Assembly (NCBI RefSeq): GCF_963169125.1
Contig: NC_084795.1
Location: forward strand, 134,023,701-134,087,700
Length of the DNA: 64,000 nucleotides
DNA from: Humulus lupulus
Lineage: Eukaryota > Streptophyta > Magnoliopsida > Rosales > Cannabaceae
Reading direction: 5' to 3'
Positions within the stretch are counted from its first letter, which is position 1. Each line of letters starts with the position of its first letter. The translations under genes and the position numbers were made by a program. Under the pieces are notes generated by a model. That model did not search any database, was not told the DNA's origin, and worked only from the letters and a program-made list of their open reading frames with translations. Positions 35,640 through 47,596 of the stretch are shown here, one piece after another.

Positions 35640-36009
35640 GTGTCGTCCTCTATATTGTCTTCTTGTTGCGGTTGTGGTGGCAGCGACCACTTCGGCCATA
35701 GCTAGGATGGAGCTGGAGGTTGAGAAGATGAAGCTCCAAAAATATTATCGCTATTAGGTGTAGGCGCCATCTGAACGTTTGGTGGGAGAAATAAAGGTGG
35801 AAGAAATTGGGTCAAGAAATTGACTTGACCAGTCAAATTCTATACTGTATTCACCAAATTTTCGTACTGTCTTGATGAAAATTAAGGGGGGGGGGGGGGG
35901 GGGGGGAGGGGGGCACGAGACTCACTGATGTGAGAGTGTTGGGTAGATGATGACCCTGACCTAAAATTCTTCAATTTGCGGCCCACTCCTCGCTCGTATC
36001 CACGACTTT
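35640..36009 (-). pseudogene. C-terminal part of the TNPA-like gene of CACTA element 2
   Basis: Read from 36009 downward it gives RGYERGVGRKLKNFRSG, the counterpart of DYQRGVGYRAKGKAKK in element 1. A Ser/His-rich stretch, the G-tract (35886-35912), and a Pro/Gln-rich end (FLPPLFLPPNVQMAP) follow. It is cut from its N-terminal exons by the Tekay insertion. The G-tract probably breaks the frame. Confidence 0.65.
35886..35912 (+). repeat. G-tract, 21 G then A then 6 G
   Basis: An uninterrupted run of 21 guanines followed by AGGGGGG, inside the TNPA-like remnant. It is able to form a G-quadruplex, and the exact length is prone to sequencing or assembly error. Confidence 0.85.
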
Positions 36010-37532
36010 TGTAACGACCCCAAATTTGCTAATAAGGCTTAAGGGCCTTGATTAGCGTGTCTGGAGGGCATAATTGGTACATGTGTGATTTAACTGTTTA
36101 GATGAATGATTTTGTGGCATGTATTATCATATGTGATTAATTGTTGAAACCACATTATTATGTGGATATATTCGCAGTATATGGGTTGAGACGGTCCTAG
36201 TGAGTGGATTGGCGAGATGGTCACAACGGGGATTAATACCCGGTTTGGGAGGGACCAAGGGGTATTTTTTGGAATTTAGGGAATATATTCAGGATTATTA
36301 GGTATTGAGTAAATAATTGGTAATTAATTGAATGAAGGGATTAATTGGTTAATATTATGAGCATTTGAGGAATTAGTGGGAAGTGGGGGGAAATGACTCA
36401 TTTACCCTTAGAATAATTAAAGGATTTAATATAGCATGAAGGCAAAAGAGTATTTTTTCTATCAAGTGATATACTTAGTTTATACTTAGGAATTAAGTTA
36501 GAAAGTGGTAGAAACCTCAGTACACTCTCTCATCTCTCTCTCACAGTTTACTCATCTCTCTCAAACTCTCTCATGTGTTTTGAGGCTAAGGAAGAAAATG
36601 GAAGGGAATGGTTGGTTCTAGGCTGGGAAGGCTTGAGGAATTAAGGCTGCTCACCCAAAAAATTCAGCTTAGGGGCTTGGGGACTTAAGCTCAAGGACAA
36701 AGAATGGATGCTGGTTGGAAATTCAGCCATAGCAGAGGTAAATTCTTGTCCTTAGTTATGTTAGGTACACTCTGATTATTTGGATGATTTAGACTGGGTT
36801 TGGATAGAGAATTTTTTGTTGAATCGGAGTACTAACTTTAGTAATATAGTGTGATTTTTATGTTTGAACTGGGGGTATTGATTCTAGGGTAATTGTTAGG
36901 AATTGTGTGTTTAAAGTATGTGACTTAGTCTTGAAATCGTAACTAGTTTGGTGTTGAATTAAGGTTGTTTACTAGGGAAGTTCTGGGTTGAAATCTTGTT
37001 GTGCTTGGCTGGGAAGGAGGAGAAAACCCAGATTTTATGGCCTATTGAATATTTAGTTATCTGTCTTACGAATTACTTGATTATCATTATTGATTATGCT
37101 ATGCTGTTATGGGTTTCTTGCTGGACCTTGGCTCATGGGTGCTACGTGGTTTAGGTAAAGGCAAGGGTAAGATGGACTAACCATGAGTTGGAGAGCTCTG
37201 GGGGCAGGGTATACATTGTCAGCTGCTCGTCCGCCACAGCCGAGGGATTTGTAGAGGGACAGAAAACCTAACATGCATATTTTGCCATTAGAGTGGCGTT
37301 TGGATTGTATATGACTTTTGGAATTTTGTAAATTTATCCTCTAAACCTTATTTTTGCGATCCTATGTTCTAAACATTTATTTTAATGAAAATTATTTGTT
37401 TATGACCAAAATATTTTAACCATATCTTTTTTATGACTTTAGGATCACATTTTTATTCAAATGACTTGATTAGCAAGTCTTGCACTATTTTGAACACATA
37501 GTGTAACGGTCTTGGTTATCCAGAGCGTTACA
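36010..37532 (+). repeat. Tekay 5' LTR with internal deletion
   Basis: It runs from TGTAACGACCCC to CAGAGCGTTACA, 1523 bp against 2348 bp for the 3' LTR. The missing 825 bp correspond to about 57843-58665 of the 3' LTR. Apart from this the two are collinear but clearly diverged, roughly one base in ten over the first 250 by eye. Confidence 0.9.
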
Positions 37533-37535
37533 ACT

Positions 37536-37546
37536 TGGTATCAGAG
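37536..37546 (+). promoter_or_regulatory. Tekay primer-binding site
   Basis: TGGTATCAGAG, three bases after the 5' LTR, is complementary to the 3' end of initiator methionine tRNA, the usual primer of this lineage. Confidence 0.85.
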
Positions 37547-37947
37547 TGGTCTAGGTTTAAGGGTTCCTCAAGATTGGCTGGACATGTACACAAGATACTA
37601 AAGACAAGGTCGACTCAGGGTTTGGTAATTGTATACATGAGATTATATGCTTAAGTGCGTGAATGAAATGTGAATGCTTTACTATATGATTAATAGGGAG
37701 CATGAGATACTGATAGGGTCTGGCCCTTGACTGCTTTGTGATGATATTGAAGCGTGCTTATTAGCATTGTTGTTGCGTGTGAATGATTATTTGCATATTG
37801 ATTTCATGTGGATGAATATTTGGATAATTATTTATATCTTGATTGCTTGTGGTTGGTTGAGTTTCAACGATGGATCATGGAAAGATTGTTACCTTGTCAT
37901 CATAGTCTGACCGTCAAGTCGTTGATTGCAGATAAACTTGGATAGCT

Positions 37948-38683
37948 ATGCATCCAAGGCGATCCATACGACTATTCAGCACTGGATCCGAGGCTAGAGA
38001 TGATGATCAGAGTCAGAACCCTCTGTTAGCCCTTGAGAACTGACAGCAGATACTTGCAAACATGCAAGCTCAATTGCAGAGTCAGGAAGAGCAGATTTGT
38101 TTATTGAGACAACAGACTCCGTTAGGGAACGCTGCTCCTTTTGTTCCACCTGTTATGGCACCAGCTGTTCAGGCACCTGAGATTGGGAATAGGTGGGAAC
38201 CACTGTATGAGTGGTTCAGGAGGCAGCATCCTCCAATTTTTGAGGGAAGACCAGATCCACTGAAGGCCAGACAATGGATGAGTATGATTACTTCGATCCT
38301 AGATTTCATGAGGGTAGAAGGTAATGACAAGGTGGCCTATGCCACCTATATTCTAAGAGAGGATGCCCGCATTAGGTGGAAAGTGGCATCACAGACCAGG
38401 GATGTGTCTGCTCTGAGTTGGGATGGGTTCGTAGACTTGTTCAACCAAAAGTATTATAATGTTGCCATCAGGGAAGCGAAGGTGAATGAATTTGTGGGAT
38501 TTGTATAGGGCAACATGACAGTTATAGAATACGCCCTGAAGTTTGACAGGCTTGCAAAGTTCGAACCCGACTTAATGCCTACTGACGCAGCTAGGGATGA
38601 CAGATTTATCAGAGGGATTAATGCTATGATAACCCGAGATGGGAGGATTACAACAGTACCTGGGGGGACGACTTATGCCCAGG
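37948..38683 (+). pseudogene. Tekay gag, 3' part lost
   Basis: The ATG at 37948 (MHPRRSIRLFSTGSEA) leads to a helical linker (MQAQLQSQEEQICLLRQQ) and the capsid-type domain (FEGRPDPLKARQWMSMI, IRWKVASQT, FNQKYYNVAIREAKVNEF). Stops are TGA at 38041 and TAG at 38506, the latter in FVxGNMTV where Gln is usual. It ends at TTYAQV against the Retand LTR at 38684. The zinc-knuckle region expected before the protease is absent on both sides of the insertion, so roughly 0.5 kb was lost. Confidence 0.85.
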
Positions 38684-39570
38684 TGTTATCCAGATTTCCG
38701 GATAGCGTTTAGATTGATGACCTCGGGGAAGCAGAATTATCGATGTCTTTCACGGTAGGTGACCAGAGCTCGCGGATGAACAGAAAGGCTTCGCCTCTCC
38801 CGTTTAGTGTCCGGATTACTCTTCCAAGCAAACACAATACGGAAACTCGTCAACTCTCCCGGACTCCCGAAGGGGTATCCTTCGGGGAAGCTCCTTCCAG
38901 GAGAAGCTCTTCGAGTGGTCTCCGCGGAAGCAGTTTCGTGCCTCGCACGGAACAAAGCCAAACGGTCGAGTCCTGGAGGAGGCATATTTGGAATGATATC
39001 CGCCTGACACAGGATCCCGCCTGACACGCCCGTCAGGTCAAAGCCGCACACATCCCAGCACGCCTAAGGGTACCTTTTCGCCTACTGTTCCGCTGACAAC
39101 TTGGAAAAGACGGCTGACTTTGTGTGTTCCCCATACTTTCACGTAAATATACCCACATAGAGTCTTGTAGCCATGCTACTACAGTAATTGTATCCCTATT
39201 TATGGCTGGTGTAATTAAGACTCATGTACGTAGAGAAAAACCCTAATCCAAAACCCTAGCTATAAAGACCCCTTCATTTTACAAGAAGAGGGACGAACAA
39301 AGGATATAGCAAAAAACTCTACTAAAATCTCTCTAGCTTCATCCTCTTCAAGAGAACCCGAGAGAAACACTGTGAGTGTGTGAAGTTCTTGTGCACCAGC
39401 CATCTTACTGTAACCTTTCCCAAGTATAATAACATCGACTCGTGGACTAGGGCTTGTTAACGCCTGAACCACGTAAAAACACTGTTTGTTTAGTTACATT
39501 TCAGCATTTCTACAGTTCTTATCTTTTTATTATTCTGTTAGTTATTCGTTTCCGAAAAACTCGGTAAACA
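38684..39570 (+). repeat. Retand 5' LTR
   Basis: TGTTATCC to GGTAAACA. TATA box TATAAAG at 39261-39267, giving expected transcription from about 39292. It differs from the 3' LTR at 38783 (G/A), 38799 (C/T), 38936 (T/C) and 39334 (T/A). A CGTGG...CCACG stem lies at 39441-39473. Confidence 0.95.
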
Positions 39571-39573
39571 TTT

Positions 39574-39579
39574 TGGTGC
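39574..39579 (+). promoter_or_regulatory. Retand primer-binding site start
   Basis: TGGTGC begins three bases after the 5' LTR and continues TTTCATTGAGAGC. The TGG start is the usual complement of a tRNA CCA end. I do not assign the tRNA. Confidence 0.6.
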
Positions 39580-39657
39580 TTTCATTGAGAGCTGTAGGAA
39601 GTTGTTAGTCAGCTCTTTTTCTGTGTATGTTTTTTGTATTCACTTCGTGCTAAAGAG

Positions 39658-42600
39658 ATGGTGACTACGAGAAAATCCGCTGTTGACAAAAATGCTACGG
39701 TCAACCCCGATACCGTGATGGAAGATGTGGTGCAAAGACCCGACATCCCGCCAGGATCGGGTCAGTACCGAAGATACAACATACTTAGAAGACGAAGAAG
39801 AGTATGTCCAAGACGGTTATTACAAGGACGGCTGCTACTATGAGAAGGACCCAGAACTGGTCCAAGTAGCCGAAGAACTGGTGGCCACTAAGGCCAAGCT
39901 TGCTGAGTAGGAGCGCGTCTCTGAAAGAATGCAACGCATGATGGAATGCCTCGAAAGTAAGTTCGGAGATCTAGGCGACTCGGACGAGGATGCCTCTATT
40001 CTAGGTGGTGCTGATGCCCCCATGCCGGATCCAGCCGCTGCTGGACCATCCAAAGCCGCCCCTAACAAGGGCAAAGAAAAAGTTGGAGAGCCTGTGCGCG
40101 CTGACGCCCCTGCACCTCCTAAAGGCGTGAATCACCAGGCCGACTGCCCCCCCCGCGCGCAGAAGGTCTCTGGCGCTCCTAAGCCCAGACGTCCTTCAGC
40201 CCCAAGGGGGCACTCTGTGCCTAAAGGGCCCGGTGCTAAGGCACCCAGGCCTAGGGGAAGGAACAACCGCCCCAGTGATTCTGTCAATCAGGATGGTCGG
40301 GCTGCGAACTCGCACTCCGAAGATAGCTGGTCCACGGTGGACCTAAGAAGAAGGTTGGAGGCCAAGTATGAAAAGGCCAAAGGAGAAAAGGCCCGGCCTC
40401 GCGGAGATGACCTCCGAAATCATAATAATGACAAGCTCCGGGGACGTGACCTCCCGGAAAGTGATACGAAGAGGCTCGAGGAACAGATTGCTGCCTTGAC
40501 CAAGCTGGTCCGGAAGCAAAGTGGGGCCCTGTCAGACTCTGAGGAGGAAGACCCGGAACCATGTATTAGGAGGATCGCGGAAACGTCCCTCCCGGATAAC
40601 TTCAAAATGCCTCACATAGAATTATATGATGGGAGGACAGACCCGCGTACCCACCTAGCTAAATACAATAAAATGATGCAAGTGGCGCGTGTCAGTGAGG
40701 ACGCCAAATGCATGTGCTTCTCACTCACCCTTACCAAGTCCGCGGAGGACTGGTGGAAAAGATTAGCTCCCGGATCAATCCACAGTTGGAAGGAGCTACA
40801 GTCCGCGTTTAGGAGGCAGTTTATTGTTACCCGCGACCACGACATGGAGGTTGGTTCCTTAACCAACATCAAGCAGCAACCCACTGAGAACCTCAAAGCT
40901 TTCATTCAGAGAATGATGGAAGCTGCTGCAAAAACCAAGGTCAGCGATGACATGAAGCTGATCGCCCTTCAATCGGGCCTTACTGTCGGCTCCCTGCTAT
41001 GGGGGGAAATGCAAAGGAGATGGGCAGAAACGCTGTCCGAATTCATGTCAAAAGCTCAGGGAATCATCAACCTTGAGGATGCCTACCAGCAGGCCTTTGG
41101 AGTTCCCCCGGCTCCAACGCCTTCCGTGACTGCGCTGAGCTTTGCTTCGCAAGCTCCCGCACCAGCCCTCACGCTTCCAGGAGCCCGATTCACTCCAAGT
41201 GTGTATGGGCCTTCCGTGTCTACTCAGACGCCGAGTCAAACCCATTTCTCTGGGTACGGAGCAGTACAAACCGGATGTAGTATCGCTCCTGGCATGCCGC
41301 AGCCGCAAGCGGAAGCCCCAGAACGAAATTTGAGCCAATCGCGGAGCAAACGAAGCGGAAGAAACTCCAACCGAGGAGACCATTCAAAGAAACCCCGGAA
41401 GGACTATGAGCCCAAGTTCACGGAATATACCAGTTTGATAGACTCGCGAGAGAATGTCTATCGGGCGACCTGTAATATGGTCAACTACAGGAAGCCCCCG
41501 AAAGTGTCTCACGGAGGAAGGCGTCCGCGAGACTCCAATAAGAGGTGTGAGTTCCACGGAGACGTGGGGCACACCACGAACGAGTGCCTTCAGCTGAAGG
41601 ATGAGATCGAGTCCCTGGCAAGAGCGGGACACCTCGGTCAGTGGGTGAGGATACCCATTATCTATCCCGGACAGGGGATAGTTCACGGAGCTGCATATTC
41701 CCCGGGACAGAGGGGGGCCGCTAGCGCTCATGGAGCCGGTCACCCCCAAACTCCCGGGTCTCAGTTCCCCGCACTTCCTGCTCCACCCGCTCCGGCGCCA
41801 ATTGCCTTGTTGGCTCCAGGACCAGGCAACCCATATCCGCCCGGCCTTGCTCCGCCACCCGTTGACGGACACGTCGCCACCATTTCCGGAGGACCACACC
41901 TTGCCGGAAGCACCCGCAACTCCCAGAAGAGGTACTTGAGGGAGTTAGAGCACGCCGAGGAGATGTGCGCCTTGGTTCAATCACCTGCTCAACGTCCCCG
42001 AATCATGGATCTTCCCATCACCTTCACGGAGGACGATGCTCGACATGTGCACTTCCCCCACAACGATCCCCTCGTGGTGGAAGCCCAAATTGCCAATAAG
42101 AAGGTCTCACGGATCTTGGTCGATAACGGAAGCTCCGTGAACATCCTCTTCAAAGCGGCCTTCCACGCGATCGGATTGACCGAGACAGACCTGGCCCCAT
42201 GCCCCATCCAGCTTCAAGGTTTCAATGGGGACGCACACATGCCATTAGGGAAAATTCAACTGCCAGTCACCCTCAGAGGAGAAAGCGACGCTTGTGCCTT
42301 CAAGCATAGCACATTCGTGGTGGTCGACTGCCCCACGGCGTATAATGCCATCTTAGGCCGACCGGTCCTGATCGATTGTGGGGCCATAACCTCGATACGC
42401 CACTTATGTTTGAAGTTTCCATGCGACGATGGGCGTATTGGCACCCTCCGAGGAGACCAAAGAAGTGCACGGAGCTGTTATAACGTCTCCGTCCGATCCG
42501 TCTACACGGTCCAAGAGACGTTTGCTGCCATTCCTTTGGTGGAAGAATTGCCAGAAACTGGGGGTGCTCAGGAGGCATACTTTGACGAACTCGACCCAAG

Positions 42601-45600
42601 AGTGGGAATCGAGAAAGCAATAGAGCCGATGGAGGAAGTCGAAGAGGTGATCCTCAACCCGGGAGAACCCACCAAGGTCATTCAGGTGGGGAAAAACCTG
42701 CCGTCGGCCGTTCGAGATAAGATCGTAGCCACTGTGAAGGATAATCAGGATATCCTGGCATGGTGCCACGCTGATATGACGGGGATTAATCCCAATGTTG
42801 CGTGCCACGCACTCAACATAGACCCATCTGCAACTCCAATTCGCCAAAAGAGGAGGTCGCTGGACCCAGTGAGAGCCGAAGCCGTCAAAGCTGAAGTGGA
42901 CAAATTGATGTCCATAGGCTTTCTCCAGGAGTCGCACTATCCCGTGTGGTTGGCCAACCCAGTTCTGGTCCCGAAACCCGATGGGTCCTGGAGAATGTGC
43001 ATTGACTTCACGGACCTAAACAAGGCCTGCCCGAAAGATTGTTTCCCTCTCCCGCGAATCGATCAGATGGTAGACGCTACTTCCGGGTACGAACTCTTAT
43101 CCTTCATGGATGCGTACTCCGGATACAACCAGATCAAGATGCATGTCGCAGACCAGGAACACACCAGCTTCCTCACGGACAAGGGTGTCTACTGTTACGT
43201 GGTCATGCCTTTCGGTTTGAAGAATGCTGGGGCGACGTACCAGCGTCTGGTAAACAGAATGTTCAAGGACCAACTGGGGAGGAACATGGAGGTGTACGTG
43301 GACGACATGTTGGTAAAGTCCAAGACCTCCGGGGACCACAGTGACGACCTTGAGGAAGCTTTCGCCGTGATCCGAAAGTACGGGATGAAACTAAATCCAA
43401 AGAAATGTACTTTCGGGGTCTCGTCTGGGAAGTTCCTCGGTTTCATTGTCAGCTCCCGCGGAGTGGAAGCCAACCCTGAGAAAATAAAGGCGTTCATAGA
43501 TATGCCTTCCCCCCGGAAACATAAGGATGTCCAGAGCGTTACCGGAAGGATAGCTGCTCTCAGCCGCTTCGTATCCAAGGCCACTGACAAGTGTATCCCC
43601 TTCTTCAATGTGTTGCGAGGAAACAAGAAGTTCGAGTGGACCCCCGAATGCGAAGCAGACTTCCAACACCTCAAAGAACATTTAACCCGAGCTCCCATTC
43701 TGTCCAAACCTGTCGAAGGAGAGGCGTTGTTCTTATACTTAGCTGTGACTGAGCACGCAGTAAGTGCCGCTCTCGTCCGGGAAGATGGCCGTATCCAGCT
43801 CCCTGTGTATTACGTAAGCAAGAGGTTATTGGACGCCGAGTCCAGATATTCGATGATCGAGAAACTCTCCCTCTGCTTGCTGATCGCTTCACGGAAGCTG
43901 AGGCCATATTTCCAGGCGCACACCATCAAAGTACTCACCAACCACCCTCTCCGACAAGTCCTGCAGAAGCCCGAGTCTTCTGGCAGATTGCTTAAGTGGG
44001 CCATGGAACTGAGCCAGTTCGACGTCCACTACCAACCACGTGTTTCCATAAAAGGTCAAGCTCTCGCGGACTTTATTGTGGAATGCTCGGGAATGAATGA
44101 CCTCCCGGAAGATCCTGTCCCGGAACTTCCCACCTGGAAGGTCTATGTAGACGGAGCCTAAAATGAAAAAGGAGCTGGAGCGGGGGTCATCCTAATATCT
44201 CCCCAAGGGCATCAGCTCCAGAGCGCCATCCGTTTCGCGTTCCCAGCATCCAACAACGAGGCAGAACACGAAGCCATGTTAGCTGGGTTACGACTGGCCA
44301 GAGAAGTCGGAGCCCAAAAAATCGAAGTATACAGCGACTCCCTACTTGTGGTAAACCAAATATCCGGGGAATACCAGACGAAAGGCGAAAGGATGGCTGC
44401 CTACGTGTCTCTCTCCCGTGACCTACTGCAACATTTCAAAGGCTACCAAATCCGCCAGGTCCCCCGGGACCAGAACTCACTTGCGGACACGCTGGCCAAG
44501 CTTGCAACGGACCCGGAGATTGAACAGTATGGCTTAGTCCCCATCGAGCACTTAGAAGCCCCCAGTACTGAGACACGAAGGATAAACGCCATCATCGACC
44601 ATTCCCACTCCTGGATAGGACCCATCCTCAGATTTCTCACCACCGGAGAGCTCCCCACTGATAAAGCTGACGCAAGGAAGCTCCAATATCAAGCTCCCCG
44701 ATACGTGGTTATGGATGGAAAGCTTTACCGCAGGGGGTTGTCCATACCCTTCCTTAGGTGTGTTTCCGGAACCGAAGTCAGCACCATCATCCATGAGATT
44801 CACGGAGGCTTCTGTGGCGATCATACCTCCGGGCTGAGCGTCTCCAAAAAGATCCTTCGACAAGGATACTTCTGGCCCACCATGAAGAAGGATTGTGTGG
44901 ATTATGTCAGGAAGTGTGAGCGGTGCCAGAGGTACGCCAAGGTTCCGCGAGCGCCGCCTACAGAAATTACCCTAATGACCAGCCCCTGGCCGTTCGCCGT
45001 TTGGGGCATTGACCTAGTAGGTTCCCTCCCAACTGGATAGGGTGGAGTGAAGTACGCCATAGTCGCGGTAGACTACTTCACCAAATGGGCTAAAGCTGAA
45101 CCTATGAACACGGTCACATCTAAAAAAGCACTGGATTTTGTCATCAGGAATATAGTGTGTCGTTTTGGGCTTCCACGGAAAATTGTGTCCGACAACGGAA
45201 AGCAGTTTGACAGTGAACACTTCACGAACTTCTGTGCTTCGCATGGAATTATCAAAAGCTTTTCCGCAGTCGCCAGACCCCAGGCTAATGGGCAAGTGGA
45301 AGCTGTAAACAAAATATTAAAGACCACGTTGAAGAAAAAACTCCAAGCCTGCAAGGCTCACTGGCTGGAAGAACTTCCGCGAGTACTTTGGGCCTATCGC
45401 ACAACAGAGAGAACTTCGACGGGGCACACGCCTTATTCCATGACCTTCGGTTGCGAGGCCGTCATCCCAGTAGAAGCTATGATCCCCTCTCACAGGCAAG
45501 ACACCTACGATCCTACCCGGAACCATGCCCTCCTCCAGGAGTCCTTGGACATGATCGAAAAGCTCCGGGAGCAGTCGCAGGTCCAACTAAAAATGTACCA

Positions 45601-45847
45601 AGGCAAGATAGCCCGACACTTTAACATGAGAGTCCAGAGCCGTACATTCGAAGTTGGGGATCTTGTCCTACGGAGAGTATTTCCTGCTACGCAGGATCCA
45701 GGAGTAGGAGTCCTCGGACCCAACTGGGAAGGCCCCTACGAAGTCCAAGAAAAAGTGGGCCATGGGACGTATCACTTAAAGAGACTCGACGGATCTAAAG
45801 TCCCGCGCGCCTGGAACGCGGAGCACCTCCGCCGTTACTACCAGTAG
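39658..45847 (+). pseudogene. Retand gag-pol polyprotein with few breaks
   Basis: The ATG at 39658 starts gag. A frame change lies near the GGG at 39759-39761, and a TAG at 39908 (AExERVSERM, Gln expected). From 39929 the frame is open to 44161: capsid-type domain (about 40600-41080), zinc-knuckle-like [14 protein letters not shown] (41546), protease [12 protein letters not shown] (about 42115), RT with YVDD at 43295-43306, and RNase H (about 43700-44080). A TAA at 44159 breaks the second, archaeal-type RNase H at VDGA. Integrase HHCC starts about 44790 (CERCQRYA) and the core follows (WGIDLVGS, VSDNGKQF, NGQVEAVNK), with a TAG at 45038. After the early frame change, all parts share one frame. 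The product would copy, process and integrate the element, but these breaks prevent a full polyprotein. Confidence 0.93.
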
Positions 45848-46399
45848 GCCCCGGACCATCTAGTCGGAAGTCCTTGGTGAAAATAGCAAAAGTGAAAAAT
45901 GTGGAAATAATCCTCCCTGTTGTAAAACTCACGCCTAGCAGGCTAATTTAATGAAACACGGAGAGATTCACTCCGCTTTTACTGCACTTTTTATCCCTGT
46001 GTTCAAAGCTGCGTTTTAACAAGTGACCACGCGGTCCGGAGACGTCCGGACCCCACGCTCACTTGGGGGGTATACATGGCTAAGGCATAGCCATACGCCC
46101 CTTGAACAAAACGTACACAGAACACCACTTATGTGCTAGCATTGTGTTTGAAATTTTTAAATTGTTTGAAATGTTTAAATTGTTAAGCTTAGGTTTATTT
46201 GTTGCCATGAACATGCTTGCATTACGTGTCATATGTGCATTATGTGCTTATGTGAAAATTTCCATGGAAATGCCTGCCATTATGTATCATGAGAATTATC
46301 TCCTGTGTAGCCCAGCGATGGACGGGACTGGGGGTTGAGGCACGTTCATAGAGCTACGCCAAAACATCCCCAACTCCCTGACAAGTCCTTTGCAGAATT

Positions 46400-46975
46400 C
46401 TCCGCGATCGCTGTAGATCTTTGCTTCGCAAACTCCAGCTCCGGGTCTCGGAAGGCAAAAGATGGCAAGATCCGCGAGCGCTGTAGAGCTTTGCTTCGCA
46501 AGCTCCAGCTCCGGATCCCGCAAGGCGTAAGATGGCAAGATCCGCGAGCACTGTAGAGCTTTGCTTCGCAAGCTCCAGCTCCGGGTCCCGCAAGGCGAAA
46601 GATGGCAAGATCCGCGAGCGCTGTAGAGCTTTGCTTCGCAAGCTCCAGCTCCGGATCCCGCAAGGCGAAAGATGGCAAGATCCGCGAGCGCTGTAGAGCT
46701 TTGCTTCGCAAGCTCCAGCTCCGGGTCCCGCAAGGCGAAAGATGGCAAGATGCGCGAGCGCTGTAGAGCTTTGCTTCGCAAGCTCCAGCCCCGGGTCCCG
46801 CAAGGCGAAAGATGGCTAGACCCGTGATCGCTGTAAAGCTCTGCATCGCAAGCTCCAGCTCCGGGTCCAGCGAGGCGAAAGATGGCAAGATCCGCGACCG
46901 TTGTAAGCCTTGCTTCGCAGGCTCCAACTCCGGATCTCACAAAATAATGCATGGCAAGCTCCATGGCCATTGCAA
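46400..46975. repeat. 70-bp tandem array between integrase and antisense gene
   Basis: The word CTGTAGAGCTTTGCTTCGCA (or a close variant) recurs at 46411, 46481, 46551, 46621, 46691, 46761, 46831 and 46901, exactly 70 bp apart. That is about eight units, diverging at the right end. Because 70 is not a multiple of three, a stop-free unit opens all three minus frames, which produces long but spurious ORFs over 46296-47114. Confidence 0.95.
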
Positions 46976-47596
46976 GTTTCAGCTCCAGAAGCAGACATGC
47001 TCGATCCCCCCACTCACAGCCGGCTTTGCTTCGCAAAGCCCCTGCTCCAGGATCACACCTGGTGGGCGTGGCGATTTCCCCGACAGCAATAAGCCTTGCC
47101 TCGCAGGGCTCCATGCCAGGTCCCTGAAGTCAGCCACCATGAGGTTCGCAACAACAGTTAGTTTTGCTTCGCAAAGATCTAACCTTAAGTCTAGCGACGC
47201 TCACCAAAAGAACTCCCGTTCCAAACAATGGAACGACTCACCTTAGCAATCCCAGCGAACAGTATAACTACAAGTCCCGGGATTGGCTATTTGCCTCAGG
47301 AAAGCTAAAGTACGGTGAAAGGAGCCTGGCCGTTGGAACCAGGAAACCTTCGTAACCTAGAAACTACATGGGAAAAGACATCATCCGTTAAAGCTTCAAG
47401 TGGGAAGTGCATAGGTTTTGGCCGTTGGAACCAAAACCCCATACGCCCCTACAACAGTTTCTACCGTATAAATGTCTACCCTAAGCGCAAAGATAAATAA
47501 AGAACTCGGCAGAAAAGAAAGGAGAATGCTATGATTATGGCAAAAATGTCCGCAATGAAAAACTCAAAATGAAAAATAATTAAAGATAAAACCCCT
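46976..47596. other. Non-coding spacer in the Retand 3' region
   Basis: No gene is supported here. It begins with decaying copies of TTTGCTTCGCAAAG-like words from the adjoining 70-bp array and then turns AT-richer near 47460-47590. It would be the 3' UTR of the antisense transcript. Confidence 0.5.

Noticed and set aside
38737..39051. ORFs of 60-104 codons in both Retand LTRs, on both strands
   Set aside because: They recur only because the two LTRs are nearly identical. LTRs are non-coding and no domain is visible.
46400..46975. Evenly spaced repeats resembling a CRISPR array
   Set aside because: The units are contiguous with no unique spacers, lie in a plant retrotransposon, and have no cas genes nearby.
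46296..47114. Minus-strand ORF of 272 codons and overlapping long ORFs in other frames
   Set aside because: They translate the 70-bp tandem array. A stop-free unit whose length is not a multiple of three opens every frame, and the residues simply cycle.
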